64,000 bases of DNA from Ancrocorticia sp047501485 (GCA_047501485.1 JAZDRN010000002.1:224136-288135); one strand, 5' to 3'. Shown: positions 28,692 through 37,638, counted from the stretch's first letter. Numbers and translations: made by a program. Notes: a model not told the origin generated them from the letters alone.

Positions 28692-29719
28692 GCACCGGGT
28701 ATGCATTGCTGACGACCGTTCTCCTTCTGGCTCTCAACGCCTTCTTCGTGGCGGCCGAGTTCGCTCTGACGGGATCGCGGCGCTCGCGGATCGAACCTCT
28801 CACGGATACTTCCAAGGCCGCGCGCAAGGTTCTCTGGTCCATCGAACACCTCTCCCGAATGCTCGCGGCCGCTCAGCTCGGCGTGACCCTTTGCTCGGTG
28901 GGGTTGGGCGTTCTCGCCGAGCCCGCGATCGCCAAGCTCATCGAGATTCCGCTGGAGGCAACCGGACTGAGCCCTGCGGCGATCCATGGGATCGCCTTCA
29001 TCCTGGCTCTCATCCTGGTCGTGGGGTTGCACGTGGTGCTCGGAGAGATGGTGCCGAAGAACATTTCGGTCACCTTCCCCGAGAAGGCGGCGCTGAGGCT
29101 GGTGCCACCGTTGCTGGTCTTCGAGAAGATCTTCTATCCCGTGGTGGCGTTGCTGAATTTCCTCTCGCTGCTCGTGCTGCGCATGTTCGGCATCGAACCG
29201 AAGGATGAGGTGGCCTCGGCCTTCACGGCGGATGAGGTGGCTTCGATCGTGGAGGCGTCGGAGGCGGCCGGTGTGCTGCACGACGATCAGGGTCTGATCT
29301 CCGGCGCGCTGGAGTTCTCGGAGCATGAAGCCAAGGACGTCATGGTCCCCGTGGCCGAGGTCGCGGGGGTGAGCGCCGATGTGACGCCCGCTCAAATCGA
29401 GCACGCGGTGGCCTCAACCGGCTACTCGCGCTTCCTGGTGCGTGACGAGACGGAGAAGGTGCGTGGCTACGTTCACCTCAAGGACGTGATCTCGATCCCC
29501 GAGGCGCGCCGTGACGATCCGATCCCGGCCGGGCGCATCCGCAGCCTGGTGCGGATTGAGCTCGACGACGAGGTGGAGACCGCCTTGAAGGCGATGCGCA
29601 GCTCTGGGACGCACCTGGCGGGCGTCGTCGACCGCGGTGAGCTTGTGGGTATCGTCTTCCTCGAGGACATCCTGGAGGAACTCGTCGGCGAAGTGCGCGA
29701 CCTCATGCAGCGGGATTAA
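28688..29719 (+). CDS. CNNM/CorC (HlyC-family) transport or efflux protein 2
   Basis: A 343-residue paralogue of the preceding protein. It has a CNNM membrane domain at about residues 1-180 (NAFFVAAEFALTGSRRSRIE, QLGVTLCSVGLGVLAEPA) and CBS domains at about 200-340 ending LVGIVFLEDILEELVGEV. It lacks the C-terminal transporter-associated domain that the first protein has. The start overlaps the previous stop by 4 bases. Such pairs are common in actinobacteria and may form a heteromer. Confidence 0.88.
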   Translation: MSTGYALLTTVLLLALNAFFVAAEFALTGSRRSRIEPLTDTSKAARKVLWSIEHLSRMLAAAQLGVTLCSVGLGVLAEPAIAKLIEIPLEATGLSPAAIHGIAFILALILVVGLHVVLGEMVPKNISVTFPEKAALRLVPPLLVFEKIFYPVVALLNFLSLLVLRMFGIEPKDEVASAFTADEVASIVEASEAAGVLHDDQGLISGALEFSEHEAKDVMVPVAEVAGVSADVTPAQIEHAVASTGYSRFLVRDETEKVRGYVHLKDVISIPEARRDDPIPAGRIRSLVRIELDDEVETALKAMRSSGTHLAGVVDRGELVGIVFLEDILEELVGEVRDLMQRD

Positions 29720-29948
29720 TGCTCGAACGAGCGAATGGGACTTAGGTCGATTCGGGGCGTTTTCGGGAACAAAATGTGTTTTCGGCGAGCGCTGGCGGTT
29801 TTGCCGCCGTGAGTAATCCTCGGCCACAGAGACGTCGCAAGAAAATCACGGAAAAGTATCGAATGGGACTCGTCGCACACTGTGGAGAAAATGCTGATAT
29901 GTAGCCATTTTGTGCCATAGTTGAGCGCCAGATGGATCACATTGAATA

Positions 29949-29966
29949 GAGCCGACTATGCGGCTC
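29949..29966 (+). terminator. Small hairpin upstream of the M23 gene
   Basis: GAGCCG, a 6-base loop and CGGCTC are followed by CGTTATCATTTTG. It may terminate the CNNM operon about 230 bases upstream or form a leader structure of the next gene. Confidence 0.35.
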
Positions 29967-30009
29967 CGTTATCATTTTGTGATAGTTGGTGGCGTGGTGC
30001 TGCTAGTGA

Positions 30010-31356
30010 GTGAATGGGAAACGAGTGGAGAAAGTGACGGCTGATGTTCTGATGGCACATCGAACTGGGCCATCTGAACTACCCAGGCGGCGTCAGGCCC
30101 GACGCGACGAGGCGGCTCTGACGCCTCGCCAACTCGAACTCGCGCGCCGTATGGAGGCCGAGTCGGCCCGTCGCAAGGCGCTGCGCGAGGCCACGCGCTC
30201 GCAGTCGCGCGCCGAGACGATGTCGGACATGACCGAGACGGTCCGCGAGGCGGCGGTGGAAACTGTTTCCTCCGAGTTGGTCGAATCCGAAGAGCCTGCC
30301 GTCACCGTCCACGAGGAAGAACCCGCCGTCACGGTCCACGAGACCGAGATCCTCACTCCCGAGGTGATAAGCGCGGCGGTGTCCGAAGGGCTTCGTATCT
30401 CGCGTGTCGAGTTGCGGCGCAGAGAGCGTCTGGCTGCGCAGCAGCGCGAGTGCACGTCCGAAGCGGCTCCTCGCCTCGCCGGGCGTGAGAGCATCACGCC
30501 CGAGCACGAGCTCCACGCACTCCCCACCGCGGCCAAGCCGGCCTCCCTTCCGAAATACACCGCTCCTCGCACCCGTCCCTCGCGCAGCCGCGTGCTTCAG
30601 GGAATGACGGTTTCGGCTCTCGCCGTCGCCGGAGTGGCTGTTCCCGTGCTCGGAAACTTCGGTGCTGGGCAAGCTCAGGCGTCCCAGCCTCTGACCGCAT
30701 CATTGCTCAGTGCGGGGCCCCAGGAGGTTCAGACTCCCGCCTCGCTGGCCGGAACGCCGACAGCGGGCATACGCTCCTCCGCGTTCGAAGCCAGCGAGCA
30801 GGCCAAGGCAAATCCCGTCAACGCCCAATGCTCGCCCGAGGGAGCTCAAGGGCTGCGCACTGCTTTCGTGCAGGACCAGCAGAACGTCGTCGTCTTCCCC
30901 CTTTCGCAGGGAACGTTCCATCGCACCTCTCCGTTCGGTCCCCGGATCGATCCCTTCGGGGGCGGCTCGTCCTACCATGCGGGTCAGGATTACGCGGCCG
31001 ACGATGGCACTCCCATCTACGCGATTGCCGACGGCGTCGTCGTGCACGCGGGCGGGAGCTACCAAGGGCGTTCGAACAACACCATCGTCGTCCGCCACGA
31101 GATCGACGGCAAAGTTTACGAGTCCTGGTACGTGCACATGTATGATCATGGTGTGCTCGTCAAGGAAGGCGATCGAGTAGAGGCCGGCCAGACGATCGGT
31201 CTGGTGGGCTCGAATGGAAATTCCACGGGTCCCCATCTCCATCTGGAGATTCACGATCCCTCACTCGCTGAGGGCGGAGATCTTGCAGTTCTGCTGAATC
31301 CCGATGACTTCCTTGCCGAGCATGGAGCAGTGGATCTCAGCGAAATGTGTGGTTAA
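30010..31356 (+). CDS. M23 (LytM-type) peptidoglycan endopeptidase-like protein
   Basis: A 448-residue protein. About 195 N-terminal residues are charged and probably cytoplasmic. They include a duplicated EEPAVTVHE unit at about residues 92-110. One hydrophobic segment at about 198-225 (VSALAVAGVAVPVLGNFGAG) follows. The C-terminal M23 domain at about 300-440 has HAGQDYAADDGTPI and PHLHLEIHDP, the zinc ligands of an active LytM fold. It should cleave peptide bonds in peptidoglycan outside the cell. Starts at GTG 30010, 30025 or 30034 are possible; the first is given. Its stop overlaps the next start (TAATG). Confidence 0.84.
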   Translation: MNGKRVEKVTADVLMAHRTGPSELPRRRQARRDEAALTPRQLELARRMEAESARRKALREATRSQSRAETMSDMTETVREAAVETVSSELVESEEPAVTVHEEEPAVTVHETEILTPEVISAAVSEGLRISRVELRRRERLAAQQRECTSEAAPRLAGRESITPEHELHALPTAAKPASLPKYTAPRTRPSRSRVLQGMTVSALAVAGVAVPVLGNFGAGQAQASQPLTASLLSAGPQEVQTPASLAGTPTAGIRSSAFEASEQAKANPVNAQCSPEGAQGLRTAFVQDQQNVVVFPLSQGTFHRTSPFGPRIDPFGGGSSYHAGQDYAADDGTPIYAIADGVVVHAGGSYQGRSNNTIVVRHEIDGKVYESWYVHMYDHGVLVKEGDRVEAGQTIGLVGSNGNSTGPHLHLEIHDPSLAEGGDLAVLLNPDDFLAEHGAVDLSEMCG

Positions 31357-32138
31357 TGATTCGTCTCTACCCCTACGGTGAGGCTCCCCTCGTCATGGCT
31401 CATCGTGGCGGTGGCAGCGAGCAACCGGAGAATTCCATAACGGCCTTCGAGGCGATGCGAGACGCGGGTTTCACCTACATGGAAACGGATGCCCACGCCA
31501 CAAGCGACGGCGTCGCCGTTATCTCCCACGACCCGTTCCTCGATCGGATCACCGACGGAAGCGGGCTCGTCTCCTCCCACACCTGGCGTGAGGTGGCGAA
31601 GCTTCGCGACGAATCGGGTAACCGACTTCTGCGCGTCGATGAACTCCTGGATGGTTTTCCGGAGATGGTGTTCAACATCGACGCCAAGGCCGACGATGTC
31701 GCCCAGCCACTCATCGATGCCGTGTGCCGTACCAACGCCACCGACCAGGTGTGCATTGCGAGTTTCAGTGAGAAGAGGCTTCGCTACGTTCGTAGAAGCT
31801 TGCCTCAGGTGGCGACCTCGCTGGGCGTGAGTGCGATCGCCAAGATGGTCCTGGCCACAAGGTTGCCGCGGCACATCCGTTCGGGGATCATGCGCTCGGT
31901 TCCGAGCCCGGAGCGGCGCGCGGAGGTGGCACAGGTTCCCATGGCTCACGGGCGTGTCGCCGTTGTGAGCGAGGAATTCGTGGAGGTCGCTCACCGGCAC
32001 GGAGCCGCCGTGCACGTGTGGATGATCGACGACCTGGATACCGTCGATTCCTTACTGGAACTCGGTGTAGATGGCATCATTACTGATGAACCGACTGCGG
32101 TCAGAGAACGGTTGAGAGCCCACGGCATCAGCCTGTAG
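31356..32138 (+). CDS. Glycerophosphodiester phosphodiesterase
   Basis: A 260-residue GDPD of the TIM-barrel fold. It hydrolyses glycerophosphodiesters to glycerol-3-phosphate and an alcohol. Catalytic motifs: MAHRGGGSEQPENS near residue 15, ETDAHATSDGVAVISHDPFL near 44 and FNIDAK near 105. The C-terminal VHVWMIDDLDTVDSLLELG and DGIITDEP are typical. No signal peptide is present, so it is cytoplasmic. The ATG at 31356 overlaps the M23 stop; nine upstream in-frame bases belong to that gene. Confidence 0.9.
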   Translation: MIRLYPYGEAPLVMAHRGGGSEQPENSITAFEAMRDAGFTYMETDAHATSDGVAVISHDPFLDRITDGSGLVSSHTWREVAKLRDESGNRLLRVDELLDGFPEMVFNIDAKADDVAQPLIDAVCRTNATDQVCIASFSEKRLRYVRRSLPQVATSLGVSAIAKMVLATRLPRHIRSGIMRSVPSPERRAEVAQVPMAHGRVAVVSEEFVEVAHRHGAAVHVWMIDDLDTVDSLLELGVDGIITDEPTAVRERLRAHGISL

Positions 32139-32165
32139 ATAACCAGTCCTTCGAAGAGAGTAAGC

Positions 32166-32561
32166 ATGCCAAGCCTTGCCCCACTTCCACAAGCAGTAGA
32201 GTTTTGCCCCTGCCAGAGCGGGAAGCGATACGCCGATTGCTGCCGCCCGTTCCACGAGGGAGAAGCGGCTCCCAATGCGGAGCTGCTCATGCGGTCGCGC
32301 TATTCGGCGTACGCTCTGGGCCTCGCGGATTACGTCCTGGACACGTGGCACCCCGCATACCGCCCGGATACGCTGAATCTGGATAAGGATCTGCAATGGC
32401 GCCGCCTCGAGATCCTGGAGTTCACAGAACTCGGGGAGCGGGCGATCGTAGAGTTCCGAGCGCACTGGCGTCAGAAGATGGAGCGCGGGATCGTACACGA
32501 GCGCTCGAGTTTCACGCATGAAAATGACCGGTGGTATTACACCACTGGAATCCAGATGTAG
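32166..32561 (+). CDS. YchJ family protein with SEC-C motif
   Basis: A 131-residue UPF0225/YchJ protein. The zinc-binding SEC-C motif at about residues 16-29 reads CPCQSGKRYADCCRPFHEG. The domain SRYSAYALGLADYVLDTWHP follows, then an NTF2-like beta-rich C-terminus ending HENDRWYYTTGIQM. Biochemical role unknown. It starts 27 bases after the phosphodiesterase gene. Confidence 0.88.
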   Translation: MPSLAPLPQAVEFCPCQSGKRYADCCRPFHEGEAAPNAELLMRSRYSAYALGLADYVLDTWHPAYRPDTLNLDKDLQWRRLEILEFTELGERAIVEFRAHWRQKMERGIVHERSSFTHENDRWYYTTGIQM

Positions 32562-32832
32562 GTCAAGGCTCGTCGCGGGACGCGGTGCCCCGCCGCGGCG
32601 GCCGAAGGCTGCGCTGCCGCGGCCGTTCTGTAACTCGCGGAAGCCAGCCGTTCCTGTGACTCGCAGAAGCCAAACGGTTGGCGAAGGCGGAGTTCACGCG
32701 GATGAGTCGGGAGGCGGCTTTGCCGAGTCTCTTCAGGATCGTTCTCGCTACGAGACCGGCGTAAAGGGCGGTCCTGGGTTGGGACAAAGGCGGCCCCCGG
32801 CTGGACAAAGGCGGCCCCCGGCTGGAACGCAG
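32562..32832. other. Non-coding, repeat-containing stretch
   Basis: About 270 bases without a convincing gene. It holds two related units, each containing ACTCGCRGAAGCCA (around 32633 and 32658), and the exact 21-bp tandem repeat at 32782. It looks like short duplicated DNA downstream of a gene. Confidence 0.4.
32782..32823. repeat. Exact 21-bp tandem duplication
   Basis: The unit begins GGACAAAGG and ends CCCCCGGCT. Copies lie at 32782-32802 and 32803-32823 without mismatch. Confidence 0.85.
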
Positions 32833-32872
32833 AAACCCCGGTCTCTCGTTCTGTGGTGAGATTCCGGGGTTT
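32833..32872 (-). terminator. Terminator of the tRNA-Arg gene
   Basis: AAACCCCGG and its complement CCGGGGTTT enclose a 22-base loop with an inner TCTC/GAGA pairing. It lies ten bases after the tRNA 3' end on the minus strand. Confidence 0.65.
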
Positions 32873-32881
32873 GCCGCATTG

Positions 32882-32954
32882 TACCCCGAACAGGATTCGA
32901 ACCTGCGACCTTCTGCTCCGGAGGCAGACGCTCTATCCCCTGAGCTATCGGGGC
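32882..32954 (-). tRNA. tRNA-Arg (anticodon CCG)
   Basis: A 73-base cloverleaf on the minus strand. The acceptor is GCCCCGA with TCGGGGT (a G-U first pair), the D-arm is GCTCAGGGGATAGAGC, the anticodon stem TCTGC/GCAGA holds the loop CTCCGGA with CCG, and the T-arm is GCAGGTTCGAATCCTGT. The discriminator is A and CCA is not encoded. It decodes CGG. Its neighbour on the other strand is argS, which charges it. Confidence 0.95.
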
Positions 32955-33013
32955 GTACCGGAATATATTAGCAGAAGTCGGGAGGTCGCTCGACCACGGC
33001 GGTGCCCGCCCGC

Positions 33014-33051
33014 GATGTCGTGGAACTTCTGCGGTGATGTCGTGGAATTCT
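33014..33051. repeat. Two direct 12-bp repeats 21 bp apart
   Basis: GATGTCGTGGAA occurs at 33014-33025 and 33035-33046, and both are followed by TTCT-like bases. It lies in the tRNA-Arg/argS divergent region. A regulator site is possible but unproven. Confidence 0.4.
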
Positions 33052-33093
33052 TGCCCGCGAACAGCCGTTTACGTCGCCGTTACTTGATTGAGT

Positions 33094-33147
33094 GGGTACG
33101 GAGCGTTGCGCTGTGCCTTTATTGGCAGTGCTCAACGCTCCGTACCC
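33094..33147. other. Strong hairpin of unknown role between tRNA-Arg and argS
   Basis: GGGTACGGAGCGTTG (33094-33108) and its exact complement (33133-33147) form a 15-bp stem with a 24-base loop. Both flanking genes point away from it, so it cannot terminate either. No small ORF with a Shine-Dalgarno was seen beside it. Confidence 0.6.
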
Positions 33148-33238
33148 GCCGAGGAGCTGGCGGACCGATCGAGCACCGCCGGGACCATTCACATAATGCC
33201 CGTGCTGAGCACAATTCGGGGGAGGCCGCGCGAGGACG

Positions 33239-33244
33239 TAGAAT
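33239..33244 (+). promoter_or_regulatory. -10-like TAGAAT box 7 bases before the argS GTG
   Basis: TAGAAT is followed by seven bases and the GTG, with no Shine-Dalgarno in the gap. This strongly suggests leaderless argS mRNA. Confidence 0.5.
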
Positions 33245-33251
33245 CGAAATC

Positions 33252-34928
33252 GTGACTCCAGAAGAACTCAGCAAGGTAATTGCCGCCCAGCTCGCTGCCG
33301 GGGTGGCCGACGGTTCGATAGCGATCGAAGGTGACCTTCCCCGTGTGCTGGTCGAACGCCCGCGCTCTCGTGAACACGGCGATTGGGCCACTAACGTCGC
33401 GATGCAGCTCGCCAAGCGTGCCGGGCTGAAGCCGCGTGAACTCGCTGAACTTCTCGTTGTCCGGCTCGCCGAGGTCGAGGGTATCGATTCTGCCGAGGTT
33501 GCGGGTCCCGGCTTCATCAACATTCGTCTTTCCGCGGGTGCTGCGGGAGAGCTGGCGCGTACGATTCTCGCGGCGGGCCCGGATTATGGCCGCTCTCACG
33601 GAGGCGCGGGTCACACCGTCAATCTGGAGTATGTCTCAGCGAATCCGACGGGGCCCATCCACATCGGAGGTGCGCGCTGGGCGGCCGTCGGAGATTCCCT
33701 CGCCCGTATCCTCTCCTTCACCGGCTCGAACGTGGTGCGCGAGTACTACTTCAACGATCACGGCAACCAGATCGATCACTTCTCTTCCTCTCTGCTAGCC
33801 CGCGCACAAGGCCGTGAGGTGCCCGCCGACGGCTATGGCGGCCAGTACATCTCGGACATCGCCGAGACGGTCATCGTCCAGTGCGCCGCCGCGGGCGAAC
33901 CCGATCCGCGTACCTTGCCCGATGAGGAGGCGCAGGAAGTGTTCCGGCGGCGTGGCGTCGCCCTCATGTTCGAGGAGATCAAGAAGGCGTTGCATGAGTT
34001 CCGGTCGGATTTCGATGTGTTCTTCCACGAACAGTCGCTGCACGGATCCGGCGCTGTGGACAAGGCTATCGAGCGGTTGCGCGAGCAGGGAGCTCTCTTC
34101 GAGGACCAGGGTGCGCTGTGGCTGCGCTCGACGGACTACGGGGACGATAAGGATCGCGTGATCATCAAATCGGACGGGGAGAAAGCCTACTTCGCGGCGG
34201 ATATCGCCTACTATCTCGACAAGCGCGAGCGCGGGGCGGATCAGTGCGTCTACATGCTTGGAGCCGACCATCACGGTTACATTGGACGTATGTACGCAAT
34301 GGCTCGTGCTTTCGGCGACGAGGCGGGGACCGGCAGGAATATGGAGATCCTCATCGGCCAGTTGGTGAATCTCGTGCGTAACGGCGAGGCTGTGAGGATG
34401 TCCAAACGTGCCGGAACCGTCGTCACGATGGAGGATCTCGTCGATGCCGTCGGCGTGGACGCCGCGCGCTATTCGCTGGTGCGGGCGTCGGTCGACACCA
34501 CGCTGGAGCTGGACCTCGACATCGTCGCCTCGCATAGCAATGAGAACCCGGTCTATTACGTGCAGTACGCGCATGCCCGCACGTGCGCGGTCTCTCGCAA
34601 CGCCGAGGAACACGGCGTCAAACGCGAGGATGGATTCACCCCCGAGGCTCTCGAGGCGGCGGATTCGGAGTTGCTGGGCACCCTGGCCCGCTTCCCCGAT
34701 ATCGCCGCTCAGGCCGCCACGTTGCGCGAACCGCATCGTATCGCCCGCTACCTCGAAGAGCTTGCAAGCGCATACCATACCTGGTATGCAAAGGCGCGAG
34801 TGACTCCTCGTGCCAATGAAGAAGTGACTGATCTGCATCGCACTCGTTTGTGGATCAACGATGCAGCGCGCCAGGTGCTCGCCAATGGTCTCGACCTGCT
34901 GGGAGTATCCGCGCCGCAGAAGATGTAG
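33252..34928 (+). CDS. argS: Arginine--tRNA ligase
   Basis: A 558-residue class I aminoacyl-tRNA synthetase that charges tRNA-Arg. The HIGH-like motif is in NPTGPIHIGGARWAAVGD at about residues 131-148; the KMSK counterpart is VRMSKRAG near 383. The N-terminal additional domain and the C-terminal anticodon-binding DALR domain (HRIARYLEELASAYHTWY) are present. The GTG start is where family homology begins and is preceded by a -10-like box. It is followed 11 bases later by lysA, so the two are probably cotranscribed. Confidence 0.96.
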   Translation: MTPEELSKVIAAQLAAGVADGSIAIEGDLPRVLVERPRSREHGDWATNVAMQLAKRAGLKPRELAELLVVRLAEVEGIDSAEVAGPGFINIRLSAGAAGELARTILAAGPDYGRSHGGAGHTVNLEYVSANPTGPIHIGGARWAAVGDSLARILSFTGSNVVREYYFNDHGNQIDHFSSSLLARAQGREVPADGYGGQYISDIAETVIVQCAAAGEPDPRTLPDEEAQEVFRRRGVALMFEEIKKALHEFRSDFDVFFHEQSLHGSGAVDKAIERLREQGALFEDQGALWLRSTDYGDDKDRVIIKSDGEKAYFAADIAYYLDKRERGADQCVYMLGADHHGYIGRMYAMARAFGDEAGTGRNMEILIGQLVNLVRNGEAVRMSKRAGTVVTMEDLVDAVGVDAARYSLVRASVDTTLELDLDIVASHSNENPVYYVQYAHARTCAVSRNAEEHGVKREDGFTPEALEAADSELLGTLARFPDIAAQAATLREPHRIARYLEELASAYHTWYAKARVTPRANEEVTDLHRTRLWINDAARQVLANGLDLLGVSAPQKM

Positions 34929-34939
34929 GAGAGGAACCC

Positions 34940-36313
34940 ATGACCAGCCTTGAGAATCTGTCCGCTCCCGAACCCGATGGCTCGGCCTCGGGTCTGTGGC
35001 CGACCACCACCCGCAGAATCGACGGCGAACTGCACATCGGCGGGCTCGGCGTCGCCTCCCTCGTGAGTGAGTTCGACTCGCCGGTCTTCGTGATCGACGA
35101 GCACGATATGCGTCAGCGGGCCCGTGCCTGGAAGCAGGCCATGGACGAGGCGTTCGAAGACCTCGCCGGGGCCGAGGTCTTCTATGCTGGTAAGGCATTC
35201 CTCAGCGTGGCGGTGGCTCGCTGGATGGTGGAGGAGGGGCTCTCCCTGGACACCTGCTCCGAGGGTGAGCTGCGTGTAGCGCTTGCCGCGGGCGTCCCGG
35301 GCGAGAAGCTCGGCCTGCACGGCAACAACAAATCACGTCGGGAGATCGAGCTCGCTCTCGACAACGACGTCGCGCATCTGGTGGTGGATTCGCTTGCCGA
35401 ACTGGCGTTCGTCGAAGCCATCGCGGCAGAACGGGATGCCGTCGCCAAGATCGTGCTGCGCGTGACCACGGGTGTGCACGCCGGCGGTCACGAATACATC
35501 TCCACGGCCCATGAGGACCAGAAATTCGGATTGTCGATCGCCTCCGGTTCCGCCCTGCGGGCGGTCGAGGAGACGTTGGCGGCTCCGCATCTGGAGTTGG
35601 TGGGCCTGCATTCGCATATCGGCTCTCAGATTCTCTCGCTGGAGGCTTTCGCTGCCGCGGCGGAATCGATCCTCTCCCTGCGCGCGGAGGCTTTCTCCTC
35701 CTTCGGTGCGACGATCCCGGAGATCGACTTCGGCGGCGGCTACGCCGTGCGCTATACGGTGCTCGACGACGTTCCACCGGCGCCGATCGATTTCGCCAAG
35801 GCATTGGCCGAAGCGGTCACCGAGCACGTGATCTCCACGTCGATGGCAGCGCCCACGGTTTCGATCGAGCCGGGACGTTCCATCGCGGCTCCGTCCGCCA
35901 TAACCTTGTACACGGTGGGAACGATCAAGACCATCCAGCTCGACGAGGGGTCGCGTCGCTACGTCTCTGTCGACGGTGGTATGAGCGACAATATTCGTCC
36001 GGCTCTCTACGGCGCCGACTACACTGCTGCGCTCGCGAATCGGGAGCCCTCCGAGGAGACCGTGCGTTCGCGCGTCGTGGGAAAGCACTGCGAGAGTGGG
36101 GACATCGTCATCAAGGACGTCGCGCTGTCTGCCAATCTGGGCCCCGGTGACATCTTGGCTGTCCCGACAACGGGCGCCTACGGGCGTTCCATGGCGTCGA
36201 ACTATAATCTCCTGACCAAGCCCGGCGTTCTGGCCGTTCGCGATGGCAAGGCCCGCTGGATCATCCGCCCCGAGACCGTCGAGGACCTGTTGGCGTTGGA
36301 CGCGGACGCATAG
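34940..36313 (+). CDS. lysA: Diaminopimelate decarboxylase
   Basis: A 457-residue PLP enzyme (alanine-racemase fold type III) that converts meso-diaminopimelate to L-lysine. The PLP lysine is in VFYAGKAFL at about residue 84. GLHSHIGSQI, IDFGGGYAV, SIEPGRSI and the dimer-interface KHCESGD near residue 383 follow. GGAG/GAGGAA lies before the ATG. In related genomes hom follows directly; here a repeat, a DUF559 gene and aroD intervene. Confidence 0.96.
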   Translation: MTSLENLSAPEPDGSASGLWPTTTRRIDGELHIGGLGVASLVSEFDSPVFVIDEHDMRQRARAWKQAMDEAFEDLAGAEVFYAGKAFLSVAVARWMVEEGLSLDTCSEGELRVALAAGVPGEKLGLHGNNKSRREIELALDNDVAHLVVDSLAELAFVEAIAAERDAVAKIVLRVTTGVHAGGHEYISTAHEDQKFGLSIASGSALRAVEETLAAPHLELVGLHSHIGSQILSLEAFAAAAESILSLRAEAFSSFGATIPEIDFGGGYAVRYTVLDDVPPAPIDFAKALAEAVTEHVISTSMAAPTVSIEPGRSIAAPSAITLYTVGTIKTIQLDEGSRRYVSVDGGMSDNIRPALYGADYTAALANREPSEETVRSRVVGKHCESGDIVIKDVALSANLGPGDILAVPTTGAYGRSMASNYNLLTKPGVLAVRDGKARWIIRPETVEDLLALDADA

Positions 36314-36385
36314 GGCGCGCAGCCGAGCGGCGGCCTTAGTTGGTGCTTTGGAGAGCGCCTGCGGTTGTGAGGTGCCTTCTCAGCG

Positions 36386-36469
36386 AAGAGGCAACACTTC
36401 TGGCGAGAGGTCACGCCTAGGACACTGCCAGATATGTGGCCTCTCGCCCGACCTGTGGCCTCTCGGCGA
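36386..36469. repeat. Interspersed palindromic repeat, copy B
   Basis: An 84-bp block that I align to copy C (37696-37779) with six mismatches. The core is GGCGAGAGGTCAC, about 23 bases, TGTGGCCTCTCGCCCG, then CTGTGGCCTCTCG. The left arm can pair with either right arm. It lies between lysA and the DUF559 gene. Confidence 0.85.
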
Positions 36470-36519
36470 ACCTGTGGATTGTCCCTGTGTGGAATGCGGG
36501 GTTGCAGAATGATACTCCC

Positions 36520-37638
36520 ATGTTCATGAGCGGAGATCCCTTGCGTTGGCCGAGAGTCGTCGCCACCTCGGCAATGCCGAGATCCGAGGTGCGCGAGCTG
36601 GAGCGGCAGGGGTGGTGGAGGCCGACGAAAGGCTTTCTCGTCGAGCCCAGACAAGAAAAGTCCTTTACTCGCCAGCGTGACTATTACCTCGGATACGTCG
36701 GTGCTCTTTCTCAGCAGTCTCCCGGAGCGGTCGTCTTCACTGGCACTACCGCAGCCATGCTGCTCGGCCACCCGGTATGGCCTAGGCTCGATGCCATTGA
36801 CATCTACAGATGTAAAGGCCGGCGCGAGGTGAGGACTTTGCGTTCTTATCCGACATCGACGGTGCCGGTGCCGGTGCGAGCGATGCGCAGGCCGAACTCC
36901 TTGCGCAATGCAGTTGATCTCGGTAACGGAGTGGTCGTTGCGACCCGTGAACGAACGGGCGTGGATGTAGCTCGTCTAGCGGCCAGTCAGAGTGCTTTTA
37001 TCGTCGTCTGTTCGATACTGGGGCGGCTTGCCACTTCCGGCGATCGATATCGCGATCGCAACGATAAGTCTTTCCTCGCGAAGGAATCGGCGGCTCGGGC
37101 GAAGATGATGGAGATGGCTGAGCATCTCTCGAATACCGCGGGACGGCAGAGAGCAATGGGAATAATCTCGCGCGCGAGCGGGCAGGTGGAGAGTGTAGCC
37201 GAAGCTCGGGTCCTGTGGCTGGTCTGCGCATACGGGTTGCCGATGCCCCTCATGCAGTACCGAATAGTTGTAGACGGGAAGGAGTTCTTCGGTGATTTCG
37301 TCTGGCCCGAGGCGGGTCTCATCGTGGAGTTCAACGGCGAGGGGAAGTATGGGACGGATGATGCTCGGAGCCGACGTGTCGCGGATGAGCGAGCGCGGGA
37401 ATCGTTACTTCGATCAGCTGGTTTCGAGGTTCTCAACCTTTCCTGGGATCAGCTGAAGGACCACCGGCACGTGGCGCTGTTGATTCACAGGTACTTGCGC
37501 TCGAAGACTCGCACCGGTGTGGGTATGGCGAACCTTCAGATCAGGCGGGACTTGTCTCGACCGAGCAGAGCGCTTCGAATGGACTCGCGCATCTCGAAAC
37601 AAGCAACGCTTGGACCGCCTTCGGGAAGGCGTATGTGA
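36520..37638 (+). CDS. DUF559 (PD-(D/E)XK-like) endonuclease-domain protein
   Basis: A 372-residue protein. The N-terminal region resembles the AbiEi-type winged helix often fused to this family (ATSAMPRSEVRELERQGWW). The C-terminal DUF559/Vsr-like nuclease fold lies at about residues 250-330, with FFGDFVWPEAGLIVEFNGEGKYG giving the D...ExxGK pattern and then AGFEVLNLSWDQL. A nuclease role is likely; its target is unknown. The ATG at 36520 (or 36526) lacks a good Shine-Dalgarno. The gene lies between 84-bp direct repeats and interrupts an otherwise conserved operon order, which suggests acquisition. Confidence 0.8.
   Translation: MFMSGDPLRWPRVVATSAMPRSEVRELERQGWWRPTKGFLVEPRQEKSFTRQRDYYLGYVGALSQQSPGAVVFTGTTAAMLLGHPVWPRLDAIDIYRCKGRREVRTLRSYPTSTVPVPVRAMRRPNSLRNAVDLGNGVVVATRERTGVDVARLAASQSAFIVVCSILGRLATSGDRYRDRNDKSFLAKESAARAKMMEMAEHLSNTAGRQRAMGIISRASGQVESVAEARVLWLVCAYGLPMPLMQYRIVVDGKEFFGDFVWPEAGLIVEFNGEGKYGTDDARSRRVADERARESLLRSAGFEVLNLSWDQLKDHRHVALLIHRYLRSKTRTGVGMANLQIRRDLSRPSRALRMDSRISKQATLGPPSGRRM

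Noticed and set aside
29720..30009. Possible c-di-AMP (ydaO) riboswitch before the M23 gene
   Set aside because: The conserved ydaO helices and G-rich motifs are not visible; only a small hairpin is present.
32563..32808. Minus-strand ORF in the repeat-containing gap
   Set aside because: Arg/Ser/Pro-rich composition-driven frame over duplicated DNA with no start signal.
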